From Alistipes senegalensis JC50 (GTDB lineage: Bacteria > Bacteroidota > Bacteroidia > Bacteroidales > Rikenellaceae): DNA of 64,000 nucleotides. Made by a program: the position numbers and the translations under genes. The notes beneath the pieces were generated by a model. That model ran no database searches. It was not told the origin of the DNA and saw nothing but the letters and a program-made list of their open reading frames with translations. This document shows, piece after piece, positions 6,689 to 15,959 of this stretch (its first letter is position 1; every line of letters begins with the position of its first letter). The stretch covers positions 3,658,001 through 3,722,000 of the forward strand of contig NZ_CP102252.1 of the NCBI RefSeq assembly GCF_025145645.1. The letters run 5' to 3'.

Positions 6689-9600
6689 ATGAAAAGATGC
6701 TACTCCTCTCTTGCGGGCAGGCGGACATGCGTCCTCCTGCTCTTGTTGTGCTGTCTTTCCGCGTCGGCGCGTGCGGATGAGAAACCCGCGGCCGCCACGG
6801 CCGTCGAGGCGGCGCGGCCTGCCGAACGCACCGTTTCCGGCAAGGTGACGGACGAACACGGCAATCCGTTGATCGGCGCCACCATTGTCGTCAAGGATGC
6901 TCCGACCGTGAGCGGTACGATCACCGGTCCGGACGGCTCCTTCTCGCTGACGGTGCCCGCACGTTCGACCCTGCTCATCACCTACGTCGGCTACAAGAGC
7001 CTGACACTCCCGGTGCTGAACCGCGATGAATTGAAGATCGTCCTCGAAGAAGAGGCCGAACAGCTGGACAACGTGGTCGTCGTGGGGTACGGAACGCAGT
7101 CGAAATCGGATCTGACGGGCTCCATCGCTTCCGTGAAAGCGGATGATTTCAAGGACGTTCCGGCCCGTTCCGTGGCCGAGGCTTTGCAGGGCAAGGTGGC
7201 CGGCGTGATGGTCTCGAAGACCAGCGGCAAGCCGGGCAGCGGTTCGGACATCGTGATCCGCGGTGTCGGGTCGATCAACGGACTGAATCCACTGTTCGTC
7301 ATCGACGGCGTGGCCTGCGACAACAACAGCAACTACAACCTGAACGACATCGAGTCCATCGAGGTCATCAAGGACGCCAGCGCCGCGGCGATCTACGGTT
7401 CGCGTGCGGCCGGCGGCGTGGTGCTCATCACGACCAAGAAGGGCAGTTTCAACGCCAAGCCCAAACTCTCGTTCACCAGCCATGTCGGCGTCTGGCAATA
7501 TACGGACATGTACGATCTGCTGGGCACGACCGACTATATCCGCGTAAAGCAGGCGTTGGGCGAGAACTATCCGATCTGGTCCGATCCGGCGTCGCTTCCG
7601 AATACCGATTGGGTTGACGAGATCTACCAGTCGGGCATCGAGCAGAGCTACAACCTTTCGCTGACGGGCGGCAGCGAGAAATTCCGCTACTACCTTTCGG
7701 GGGCTTACGAACGGGAGAACGGGATTCAGATGAACAACTACTGGGAGCGCATCTCGGCCCGTCTGAACGTCGATTACAAGGTGAACAACTCCGTCACCGT
7801 CGGCACGCGCATCTATCTGGCCCGTCTGCGCGGGAATCCCTACACGGAGTCTTTCCCCTGGGTCTCGATTCCCTACATGAACGTCTACGACGAGGACGGA
7901 GGCTATGCGGCGGTTCCTTCGGGGATCGACTTCGACGGTTCGAATCCCGTGGCCGTCATCGCGCTCCAGCATCAGAAGCAGTCCGACCTGCTGGCCAACG
8001 CCGACCTTTTCGTTGACTGGGAGATCGTCAAGGGGCTGAAACTGAACCTCACGGGGTCGGCCCAGCTGGGCGGCGGCTACGACGACAACTATTCCGAGCC
8101 CAACAACCTCGGCCGTTCGCCCTCGAAGGACAGCTACACCAAGGCGCTCAATTACGACGAGCAGTACACCTTCACGGCCACGCTCTCCTATGCCCGCAAG
8201 TTCGGACGCCACGATTTCAAGGCGATGCTCGGCTGGGAGGCCAAGAACGCCCATTTCGCCGACCTGAGCGCCACGGCGACCGGTTTCCCGGTGAACGATC
8301 CGCTGTCGTTCGCACTCTCGACGAACATCAACAAGACCGCTTCGGGCGCCCTGAGCGAAGACCGCTTCCTCTCGCAGTTCGGCCGCCTGAACTATTCGTT
8401 CGACAACCGCTACCTGCTGACGGTCAATTTCCGCCGCGACGGATCGCCGAAATTCGGCCCCAAGAACCGCTGGGGCGTCTTCCCGTCGGTGTCGGTGGGG
8501 TGGAAGATCTCCGAGGAGCCCTTCTTCAAGTCCTGGAACCAGCAGTGGATCACCTCGCTCAAACCGCGTTTCAGCTGGGGAATCCTGGGCAACGACCAGG
8601 CGTTGAACAAGTTCGCCTACATGGCGGCGTTCCAGAACGTGACGGTGCATTCGTTCGACGGCACCACGGCCGTCGGCGGCTACAATAACATCAAGGTCAT
8701 CAACGAGGACATCAAGTGGGAGTCGATCTACAACACGAACGTCGGTCTGGACCTCGATCTCTTCCGGAACCGCCTCTCGTTCTCGTTCGACTATTACCAG
8801 CGCATCACCAAAAACATGATCTACGCCCTTTCGACCCCCAATTCGGCGGGCATTACGTCGATGGGCGGCGGACTGACTGCGATGAGCACGATGCCGGTGA
8901 ACATCGGCCGCATTGACAACGAAGGCTGGGAGCTGCTGGTCAGCTACCGTAACAACATCGGTTATTTCAACTATGCCGTCAGCGGCAACGTTTCGCAGAA
9001 CCGCAACAGGGTGGTCGATCTGGGCCTTCCCACGGCCTATATCTATGGCGGCGGCGGGCATCCCAACACGGGCCCGAGTCCCTGCAAGACGGTCAACGGG
9101 CAGCCGATCAGCCAGTTCTGGGGACTGAAAACCGACGGGATGATCACCTCGCAGGAGGAAATCGACGCACTCAACGCCAAGGCGCAGGCCAACGGCCACG
9201 ACTACTACCACCAGCGGCTGACGGGCATCGGTGACCTGAAATACGTCGATCTGAACAACGACGGCACGATCGACGACGAGGACTGCACCTTCATCGGCAA
9301 TCCCTGGCCGAAGGTGCAGTACGGGTTCAACATCTCGCTCGAATGGCGCGGCATCGACTTCTCGGCCGACTTCACGGGCATCGCGGGCAACGACGTGATG
9401 AACCTTTCGAGGTCCTACACCGAGAGCGTGCAGCAGAGTTCCAACACCACGGCCGATGTCTTCGGAGCCTCCTATTTCCTGGGCAACGGGCTGACTTCGC
9501 GGCCGCGCATCGTCACGCCCGACCCGGCCAACGGCAACGCTCCGGTCAAGGACCCGAACTACAATTACCAGCGTTATTCCGACTATTTCGTCGAGGACGG

Positions 9601-9841
9601 CTCGTATCTCAAACTCAAGAATATCACGCTGGGCTACACCTTCCCGAAGCGGTGGACGCGCAAGGCGAAGATCGACCGCATCCGCATCTACGTATCGGCC
9701 AGCAACCTGCTCACCTTCACCGATTTCTCGGGCCTCGACCCCGAATTCTCGACGACGACCAAGACCGCTTACGGCATCTATTACGGCAGCACCTATCCGC
9801 AGACCAAGATGATCTCGTTCGGACTCGACATGAACTTTTAA
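6689..9841 (+). CDS. SusC/RagA-family TonB-dependent outer-membrane transporter
   Basis: 1050 residues. A long signal peptide (hydrophobic VLLLLLCCLSASARA) is followed by a carboxypeptidase-regulatory-like domain (about 50-120: TVSGKVTDEHGNPLIGATI) and a TonB box-like LDNVVVVGYGTQ. A plug domain (about 140-260, ending YGSRAAGGVVLITTKKG) and a 22-stranded barrel ending in MISFGLDMNF complete it. SusC proteins import oligosaccharides or peptides across the outer membrane with energy from TonB. It is followed 12 bp later by its SusD partner. No adjacent polysaccharide hydrolase on the same strand shows which nutrient is taken up. The pair lies beside the Ibr operon but on the opposite strand. 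Confidence 0.95.
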   Translation: MKRCYSSLAGRRTCVLLLLLCCLSASARADEKPAAATAVEAARPAERTVSGKVTDEHGNPLIGATIVVKDAPTVSGTITGPDGSFSLTVPARSTLLITYVGYKSLTLPVLNRDELKIVLEEEAEQLDNVVVVGYGTQSKSDLTGSIASVKADDFKDVPARSVAEALQGKVAGVMVSKTSGKPGSGSDIVIRGVGSINGLNPLFVIDGVACDNNSNYNLNDIESIEVIKDASAAAIYGSRAAGGVVLITTKKGSFNAKPKLSFTSHVGVWQYTDMYDLLGTTDYIRVKQALGENYPIWSDPASLPNTDWVDEIYQSGIEQSYNLSLTGGSEKFRYYLSGAYERENGIQMNNYWERISARLNVDYKVNNSVTVGTRIYLARLRGNPYTESFPWVSIPYMNVYDEDGGYAAVPSGIDFDGSNPVAVIALQHQKQSDLLANADLFVDWEIVKGLKLNLTGSAQLGGGYDDNYSEPNNLGRSPSKDSYTKALNYDEQYTFTATLSYARKFGRHDFKAMLGWEAKNAHFADLSATATGFPVNDPLSFALSTNINKTASGALSEDRFLSQFGRLNYSFDNRYLLTVNFRRDGSPKFGPKNRWGVFPSVSVGWKISEEPFFKSWNQQWITSLKPRFSWGILGNDQALNKFAYMAAFQNVTVHSFDGTTAVGGYNNIKVINEDIKWESIYNTNVGLDLDLFRNRLSFSFDYYQRITKNMIYALSTPNSAGITSMGGGLTAMSTMPVNIGRIDNEGWELLVSYRNNIGYFNYAVSGNVSQNRNRVVDLGLPTAYIYGGGGHPNTGPSPCKTVNGQPISQFWGLKTDGMITSQEEIDALNAKAQANGHDYYHQRLTGIGDLKYVDLNNDGTIDDEDCTFIGNPWPKVQYGFNISLEWRGIDFSADFTGIAGNDVMNLSRSYTESVQQSSNTTADVFGASYFLGNGLTSRPRIVTPDPANGNAPVKDPNYNYQRYSDYFVEDGSYLKLKNITLGYTFPKRWTRKAKIDRIRIYVSASNLLTFTDFSGLDPEFSTTTKTAYGIYYGSTYPQTKMISFGLDMNF

Positions 9842-9853
9842 CCGTTTCCCGAC

Positions 9854-11677
9854 ATGAAAAAACTGATTGCATATCTTCGAATCTCCGCCCTCTCCGGTTG
9901 TGCGGCACTGGCGGTCTCCTGTACGAATTACCTCGACCTGAACGATCCAGATTCGCTCTCCAAGGGCAATTTCCCCACGTCGATCGGGCACATCGACCTG
10001 CTGGTGAACTCGGTCTACGGCGCCCAGCACCATTGGTGTTTTCTGGGCAACTACTGGGCCGGATACGTCATGTACTGCCTCGACCACACCATCGACCTCC
10101 AATGGCACAACGATCAGGGATGGGTCGATATTTGCTCCGGCGCCGTGAAGACCGGCAACAACAAGGTGACGGACCCCTGGACGGCACTCAGCATGGGTGT
10201 CTACTACGCCAATACGGTCATGGAGGAGATCGACGCCTACCGGGCCGCCGCTCCGGCGTCCGAGGCGGCATCGTTGGACAATTATGAGGGCGAATGTCTT
10301 TTCTTCCGGGCCTTCTACCGGTGGCACATGCTGTCGCTCTACGGTCAGCCCGACATGGACGGCGTGGGCATTCCCATCATCGACAAGGTTCCCAAGACGC
10401 TGGAGGAGATGTACGTCGGACGCGCGAAGACGGGCGCCTGCTACCAGGCCATCATCGACGATCTGGACCGGGCCGTGGGGCTTCTCACGCAGACCGACAA
10501 CCACCGCGTGACCGTCTGGTCGGCCAAGGCTTTCCGGGCCAAGGCGTGCCTCTTCGCGGGACAGAACGACAAGGCGAAGACCGATCTCGAAGACTGTATC
10601 CATAACAGCGGCAAAACGCTGGAGCCGTTCGAACGCTACCGCATGATGTTCAACGGTTACGACGAGTACGAGTTCAACAGCGAATCGTTCTACGAGATGG
10701 CCAACAAGGCTGATCCGACCAACGGTTCGGCCTATGGCAATCAGAATACGGGTTCGACCCTTTCGCTCTACTACCCGCCGTTCTGCATCGCTCCCGACAG
10801 CACGCGGACGGCCATGTCCTACGGCAACCAGTACATGCACGACCGCAATCTGCCGCGCTTCGGCTACACCGACGCCGCGCCGCTCGCCGAAGGGCACGTC
10901 CTCTCGGAAACGAAGCCCGACGGTTCGCTGCGCTATTCGCTCAGCGAGGAGTATATGGATCAGCAGCTCGCCCACCGGAAGAAATTGGGCAGGTGGGAGC
11001 CGGGAGAGCCCGATCCGCGGCTCTTTATCTGCTCGCTGCAACCCTTCGTCGATTCGGTGCAGATGACCATCGACGGCGTGAATGCCTACCGCAAGGTCGC
11101 GCAGGTGGAGTTCAACAAATGGTGGGAGATGGACCCCAACACGGGCAACGACCCCGAGACCTTCTACGGCTGGCCCGTGCGGAAATACAACTATCTCGAC
11201 GGCCATTTGGCCGACGCCACGCGCAACGTCGCCGGTTACAACATCTATTTCATCCGCCTGCCGGAGATTTACCTGATGTACGCCTATCTGCTGAAAGACT
11301 CCGATCCGGCCACGGCGCTGGAATATGTCAACAAAGTGAAGCGCCGCGCCTACGGCTATTCGCCCGACGGGGCCTCGCCCGTCGATTACGGGTCGCTGAC
11401 CGACCGCACGCTGACCGCCGATGCGACCGACCATCTGGCCAACGATCCGCTGCTCTACGAGCTTTGGGCCGAGTTCTTCGGCGAAATGCGCTGGTGGGAG
11501 TACGTGCGGTTCCTGCGCCTGGGCAAGCAGGAGGCCGATTATTACAAGACGGTGTCCGGCCCGGGAGCGGCCAAGACGAACATTGTCTGGAAGGACACCA
11601 ACTACGCCATGCCGATCCCGACCTCGGAATTCGAATCGAACCCCAATCCGGATATGGTGCAGCCCCCCGGCTATTGA
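9854..11677 (+). CDS. SusD/RagB-family nutrient-binding lipoprotein
   Basis: 607 residues. A lipoprotein signal ends in the lipobox AVSC at about residue 20, followed by TNYLDLNDPDSLS, the usual SusD start. The middle contains the conserved ECLFFRAFYRWHMLSLYG helix (TPR-like region), and the C-terminal part has IRLPEIYLMYAYLL and LLYELWAEFFGEMRWWEYVR, both hallmark SusD segments. SusD lipoproteins sit on the cell surface as a lid on the SusC barrel and capture the substrate. It is 12 bp after the susC gene and ends before a strong hairpin shared with the convergent GH15 gene. Substrate is not deducible. Confidence 0.94.
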   Translation: MKKLIAYLRISALSGCAALAVSCTNYLDLNDPDSLSKGNFPTSIGHIDLLVNSVYGAQHHWCFLGNYWAGYVMYCLDHTIDLQWHNDQGWVDICSGAVKTGNNKVTDPWTALSMGVYYANTVMEEIDAYRAAAPASEAASLDNYEGECLFFRAFYRWHMLSLYGQPDMDGVGIPIIDKVPKTLEEMYVGRAKTGACYQAIIDDLDRAVGLLTQTDNHRVTVWSAKAFRAKACLFAGQNDKAKTDLEDCIHNSGKTLEPFERYRMMFNGYDEYEFNSESFYEMANKADPTNGSAYGNQNTGSTLSLYYPPFCIAPDSTRTAMSYGNQYMHDRNLPRFGYTDAAPLAEGHVLSETKPDGSLRYSLSEEYMDQQLAHRKKLGRWEPGEPDPRLFICSLQPFVDSVQMTIDGVNAYRKVAQVEFNKWWEMDPNTGNDPETFYGWPVRKYNYLDGHLADATRNVAGYNIYFIRLPEIYLMYAYLLKDSDPATALEYVNKVKRRAYGYSPDGASPVDYGSLTDRTLTADATDHLANDPLLYELWAEFFGEMRWWEYVRFLRLGKQEADYYKTVSGPGAAKTNIVWKDTNYAMPIPTSEFESNPNPDMVQPPGY

Positions 11678-11697
11678 GCGTATGTATCTGAAAAGAG

Positions 11698-11721
11698 GAA
11701 GCCCGCCTGTTCGCGGGCTTC
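11698..11721. terminator. Hairpin terminator between convergent susD and GH15 genes
   Basis: GAAGCCCGC (11698-11706) pairs perfectly with GCGGGCTTC (11713-11721) around a 6-nt loop. It lies in the 52-bp gap between two convergent stop codons and probably ends transcription in both directions. Confidence 0.7.
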
Positions 11722-11729
11722 TTCGGTTA

Positions 11730-13520
11730 TTATGGCCGGATGAAATCCAGCCGTTCCTTCTCCTCGGCGAAAAGCAGTGCCGTGTTGACGATCGCCAGGT
11801 GCGAATAGGCTTGCGGGAAGTTTCCCAGTTGTTCCTTGGTGTCGAAATCGAGATGTTCGCTGAACAGCCCCAGGTGATTGCCGTATCGCAGGACCTGGCT
11901 GAAAAGTGTCTTGGCTTCGTTGCGCTGTCCCGTGACGAACAGCGCGCGGATGAGCCAGAAGGTGCACATCGTGAATGCCGAGCTGGGGACGCCGAAATCG
12001 TCCTCGCTGTTGTAGCGGTACATCAGCCCCTTGCGGAACAACGCCTTGCGGACGGCTTCGACCGTCTTGCGGTAGTGCGGGTCGTTTGCGGCGATGAATC
12101 CGTAGGGCTCCATGAGCAGCAGCGACGAATCGAGCGCCAGATTGCCGTAAGCCTGCGAAAAGCTCTGTATTTCGCTCTTCCAGCCGTGTTCCATCACGTC
12201 GCGGCGGATCGCTTCGGCCTCCTCGCGCCAGCGGGCCGCGAACTCCTCTTTTCCGAGTTTCGCCGCGATGCGGGCCCCGCGGTCGAGCGCCACCCAGCAC
12301 ATCACTTTCGAGGAGACGAAATGCTGCTCTTCGCCGCGGATCTCCCAGATCCCCTTGTCGGGATTGCGCCACTCTTCGGCGACGGTGGCGAGGATGCTCT
12401 TGACCATCTCCCACATGTCCTCGATTTCGTCGAGCGTGCCCGGCATCAGCCGGTAATACTGCCACACGAGGTCCATCAGGTAGCCGAACGAATCGTTCTG
12501 CTTCTGGTGGTAGGCGTCGTTGCCGATGCGCACGGGCTTCGAGCCCTTGTATCCGTCGAGATGTTCCAGAATCACTTCGGTCAGTTTCCGTTCGCCGCGG
12601 ATGCCGTACATGATCTGGTAGTCGTGGCGTGACATGAACGAGGACTGGATGAACTTCATGAACCGCCGTGCGGCGCCGGTGTGTCCGACGCGGAACATCG
12701 TCTCGATGGACATCGAGGCATCGCGCAGCCAGCAGAAACGGTAGTCCCAGTTGCGCACTTCGCCTACGGTTTCGGGCAGGCTGGTGGTCAGCGCCGCCAG
12801 CATTGCGCCGTTGTAGTAGGAGAGCAGTTTCAGCACCAGCATGCTCCGTTCGACGACTTCGTTGTAGCAGGTGTATTGCCGGGTCCGGTTGGTCCAGTTG
12901 AGCCAGTAGACCAGCGTGCGGCAATATTCGATCTTTTCGCGTTCGATGTCGATCGGGATGACCTTCTCGTTGTACGACAGCAGCAGGAATTCGTCCTTTT
13001 CGAGCCGGATCTCCTCGCGGCCGGCGACGGCTTGCAGCGGAATCGAAGAGTAGAGATACTGGCGGTCCTTGTTGTCGGCGGAGCTGTAACTCTCGATGAA
13101 TCCGGCGGTCCGGCGAATGCGCACTTCGCCCTGCGCATAGTTCGGGGCAGGGTCGTAGCGAATGCGGAAGCGGGGCCGCCCCTTCACGAAACGGATGTAG
13201 CGGTAGAGCTCCGCCGGCAGGTAGTGTTCCTTTTCGAACGAGCGGTAACAGGGCATGTAGTCGAGCACCTCGAATTCGCCTTCGTCCGACGCGAAGCGCG
13301 TCGAGAGGATGTTGGTGTGCGGGACGTAGCTCTGCCGGACAGCATAGCCGTCGGGTACGTCGAATCCGAACGATCCGCCTTTCGTGCGGTCGAGCAGGGC
13401 GGCGAACACCGAGGGCGAATCGAAGTCGGGGAAGCAAAGCCATTCGATGCTGCCCCGTTCGGAGATGAGCGCGGCGGTCCGGCAATTGCCGATGACGCCG
13501 TAATTGAGATTATTTTTCAT
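11730..13520 (-). CDS. Glycoside hydrolase family 15 protein (glucoamylase- or trehalase-like)
   Basis: 596 residues, no signal peptide, so cytoplasmic. The N-terminal beta domain (NYGVIGNCRTAALIS) precedes an (alpha/alpha)6 barrel. Conserved GH15 blocks are visible: NWDYRFCWLRDASMS, a GIWEIRGEEQHFVSSK block with the likely catalytic acid Glu, and GLFSEHLDFDTKEQLGNFPQ with the likely base Glu. GH15 enzymes invert alpha-glucosidic bonds; some bacterial members hydrolyse trehalose. The gene overlaps the end of the trehalose synthesis gene by 11 bp, so it is translated from the same message. That favours trehalose or a related alpha-glucoside as substrate over starch. Length fits bacterial GH15 proteins. 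Confidence 0.88.
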   Translation of the reverse strand: MKNNLNYGVIGNCRTAALISERGSIEWLCFPDFDSPSVFAALLDRTKGGSFGFDVPDGYAVRQSYVPHTNILSTRFASDEGEFEVLDYMPCYRSFEKEHYLPAELYRYIRFVKGRPRFRIRYDPAPNYAQGEVRIRRTAGFIESYSSADNKDRQYLYSSIPLQAVAGREEIRLEKDEFLLLSYNEKVIPIDIEREKIEYCRTLVYWLNWTNRTRQYTCYNEVVERSMLVLKLLSYYNGAMLAALTTSLPETVGEVRNWDYRFCWLRDASMSIETMFRVGHTGAARRFMKFIQSSFMSRHDYQIMYGIRGERKLTEVILEHLDGYKGSKPVRIGNDAYHQKQNDSFGYLMDLVWQYYRLMPGTLDEIEDMWEMVKSILATVAEEWRNPDKGIWEIRGEEQHFVSSKVMCWVALDRGARIAAKLGKEEFAARWREEAEAIRRDVMEHGWKSEIQSFSQAYGNLALDSSLLLMEPYGFIAANDPHYRKTVEAVRKALFRKGLMYRYNSEDDFGVPSSAFTMCTFWLIRALFVTGQRNEAKTLFSQVLRYGNHLGLFSEHLDFDTKEQLGNFPQAYSHLAIVNTALLFAEEKERLDFIRP

Positions 13521-15786
13521 CGTCGTATTTCTTGTTGGTCAGCAGGTTCCTCACGGCTTTCCAGACGGTCCGGACCCCTCGTGCGAACGTGTCGCGGACC
13601 GATCCGCCGGTATGGCCGTTTTGGGCGAACGTCGTGAGCAGCGGCAGTACGTCGGCCTGCCGCGGCAGATTGTAGCGGGCATATTCCGAAGCGGCGCCGA
13701 CTTTCACCGTGACAGCCGCCCGGGGCAGGGCCCGGAACATGTCGTCGTCGGTCGTGTCGTCGCCGATTGCGAGGATGAAGTCGTAACGCTCCTGACGCAG
13801 CAGACGGCGGACCTCCGAACCTTTGGAATATTCGGCCGACTTGACCTCCACGACCTTGTTTCCGGGCATGATTTGCAGGTGCAGGCGCATGCAGAGCGGA
13901 ATGAGGGCCGTCACCAGCTGTTGTGCCCGCAGCGTTCCCAGCCATTCGTCCGTTTCGCGGTAGTGCCATGCCAGAGCCGTCTGTTTCTGTTCGAGATGCG
14001 AACGGGGCGTCCGTTCGACAAAACGGTTCATCAGCTCCAGCAGCTCCGAATCCCATGCGGCACGATGCAGGTTTTCGTGCCATCCGCCCCGGCACTCCTT
14101 GTAGAATGCGCCGTGTTCGGCGGCCAGGGAGACGGGCAGTTTGCCGAACCATCGGTCCAGGGTCGCACGGTCGCGGCCGCTGCTGATCACCACGCGGTTG
14201 CTGCGGTCGGCAGCGAGGGTGCACAGCGCCTTGTAGAGTTCGCGTCCCGGCACGGCCGCCTCGGGGCGGCGGCAGATGGGCGCCAGCGTGCCGTCGTAGT
14301 CGAACAGCAGAAGACGCTGTCCGGTGTGCCGGTAGGTATGGAGAATTTGTTCCAGCGTCTCGGGTGTCAGTTGGCGCCGTCTGACCGAGCGGTTTTTGCG
14401 GCACACTTCGGCCAGTCCCGCCATGAAGTCCGCGGCCCACCGGTTCACGGTCTGTTCCGATACGACGGCCTGCATCCGTCGTATCCGCTGCAACTGCTCC
14501 CCGACGGGCATTTCCAGCGCCCGGACGAGCGCCGAAACGATCTGCTCCGTGTCGTTCGGATTGATCCGGATGGCGTCGGCCAGCTCCACGGATGCTCCGG
14601 CCATTTCGCTGAGGATCAATACGCCCGGATTGCCGTCCTTGACGGCGACGTACTCCTTGGCCACGAGGTTCATGCCGTCGCGCAGCGGAGTGACCAGAGC
14701 TATGTCGGCGACGTAGTACATGGCCGCCAGCTCCTCGAACGAAAAGCCGTGGTAGAAATAGCAGACCGGCGTCCAGTCCATCGTGGAGTAGCGGCCGTTG
14801 ATGGCGCTGATCTCCTCGTCGATGCGGGTTTTCAGGTCGGCGTAGGAGCCGACCCGGTCGCGCGAGGGAACGATCACCATCGCCAGCGTCACCTTGCCCA
14901 GGTATTCGGGATGTTGTTTCAGAAAGGAGTCGAATCCGTGCAGACGGTGGCGGATGCCCTTGCTGTAATCGAGCCGGTCAACCGAAAGCACCAGTTTCCG
15001 GTCGCCGAAGTGGGCCCGCGTGCGGGCGATCAGCTGCCCGACGGCCGGCGAGGAGGAGATCCGGTGGAATTTTTCGTAATCGATGCCCATCGGCAGGGCA
15101 TCGACCCGCACGAAACGGTTGCCGATCTGGGTTTCGTCGAGTTTGAAATCCATGTGCAGGACCCGTTCCGCCGTGCTGATGAAGTGGCGCATGTAGTCGT
15201 GCGTGTGGAAGGCGATCAGGTCGGCGCCCAGCACGCCCCGCAGCAGTTCGGCCCGTTCGGGCAGAATCCGGAACAGTTCGTAGCTGGGAAACGGGATGTG
15301 GTGGAAATAGCCGATGCAGAGCGTGGGCATGATCTCGCGGAGCATGCCGGGCAGCAGCATGAGCTGGTAATCCTGCACCCAGACGATGTCGTCGGGACCG
15401 GCCAGGTGGCGCACCTCCTCGCAGAAGAGCCGGTTGACTTCGCGGTAGCTTTCCCGGAAATCCTGCCGGTACTGCGTGTAGGAGAAGAAATAGTGGCACA
15501 GGGGCCAGATCGTGCTGTTGCTGTACCCTTCGTAGTAGTTTTCGATCTGTTCTCCGGTGAGGAACACGGGATGGAAGTCCAGTTTTTCCAGCTCTTCACG
15601 GATGTGCTGCCGGTCCCCGGCTTTTCCCACGTCGAGTCCCGGCCAGCCGATCCAGTGTTTTTCGTATTGGGTCTGCAATGAATCGAGCCCGGTTGCGAGT
15701 CCGCCTTCGCTCCGCGTGAAAAGAAGTTCTCCCTCCTTTTCCGAAACCTTCACGGGCAGTCTGTTGGATACGATAAAAAGTTTCAT
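13510..15786 (-). CDS. otsA-otsB: Bifunctional trehalose-6-phosphate synthase/phosphatase
   Basis: 758 residues, a fusion. Residues about 1-470 are a GT20 synthase (MKLFIVSNRLPVKV; TRSEGGLATGL donor loop; WVQDYQLMLLPGML; SVDRLDYSKGI) joining glucose from a nucleotide-sugar to glucose-6-phosphate. Residues about 495-740 are a HAD phosphatase with DYDGTLAPI (nucleophile Asp) and IGDDTTDDDMF (metal site), which removes the phosphate to give trehalose. It is the promoter-proximal gene of a two-gene operon with the GH15 hydrolase. Trehalose serves as an osmolyte and stress protectant; the paired hydrolase would allow turnover. Both halves look complete. Confidence 0.94.
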   Translation of the reverse strand: MKLFIVSNRLPVKVSEKEGELLFTRSEGGLATGLDSLQTQYEKHWIGWPGLDVGKAGDRQHIREELEKLDFHPVFLTGEQIENYYEGYSNSTIWPLCHYFFSYTQYRQDFRESYREVNRLFCEEVRHLAGPDDIVWVQDYQLMLLPGMLREIMPTLCIGYFHHIPFPSYELFRILPERAELLRGVLGADLIAFHTHDYMRHFISTAERVLHMDFKLDETQIGNRFVRVDALPMGIDYEKFHRISSSPAVGQLIARTRAHFGDRKLVLSVDRLDYSKGIRHRLHGFDSFLKQHPEYLGKVTLAMVIVPSRDRVGSYADLKTRIDEEISAINGRYSTMDWTPVCYFYHGFSFEELAAMYYVADIALVTPLRDGMNLVAKEYVAVKDGNPGVLILSEMAGASVELADAIRINPNDTEQIVSALVRALEMPVGEQLQRIRRMQAVVSEQTVNRWAADFMAGLAEVCRKNRSVRRRQLTPETLEQILHTYRHTGQRLLLFDYDGTLAPICRRPEAAVPGRELYKALCTLAADRSNRVVISSGRDRATLDRWFGKLPVSLAAEHGAFYKECRGGWHENLHRAAWDSELLELMNRFVERTPRSHLEQKQTALAWHYRETDEWLGTLRAQQLVTALIPLCMRLHLQIMPGNKVVEVKSAEYSKGSEVRRLLRQERYDFILAIGDDTTDDDMFRALPRAAVTVKVGAASEYARYNLPRQADVLPLLTTFAQNGHTGGSVRDTFARGVRTVWKAVRNLLTNKKYDDEK

Positions 15787-15883
15787 GCCGCAGAAGAGAC
15801 CAACCGGAATGCCACATCGGGAAACTCACGCTATCTGCCTGACTGCCAGTATGCGTCTCTTTCGCGCCTGCCGTGAAACTGTT

Positions 15884-15913
15884 TCAAAATGAGAACTTCC
15901 ATTCTCATTTTGA
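15884..15913 (-). terminator. AT-rich hairpin downstream of the PorV-like gene
   Basis: TCAAAATGAGA (15884-15894) pairs perfectly with TCTCATTTTGA (15903-15913) around 8 nt. It lies about 45 bp after the stop of the PorV-like gene and about 100 bp before the otsAB start, all on the minus strand. It may be a terminator or an operator for otsAB; there is no clean T tract, so the call is tentative. Confidence 0.4.
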
Positions 15914-15959
15914 GATGCCGCTCGCGCTGCCAGATCGTTTGCCTCTGAAACGCACGGGA

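Noticed and set aside
6305..11434. 1709-codon open frame on the minus strand
   Set aside because: It is antisense to susC/susD and the upstream gap, has low-complexity Arg/Val/Gly-rich sequence and no family motifs. It is a shadow of GC-rich codon use.
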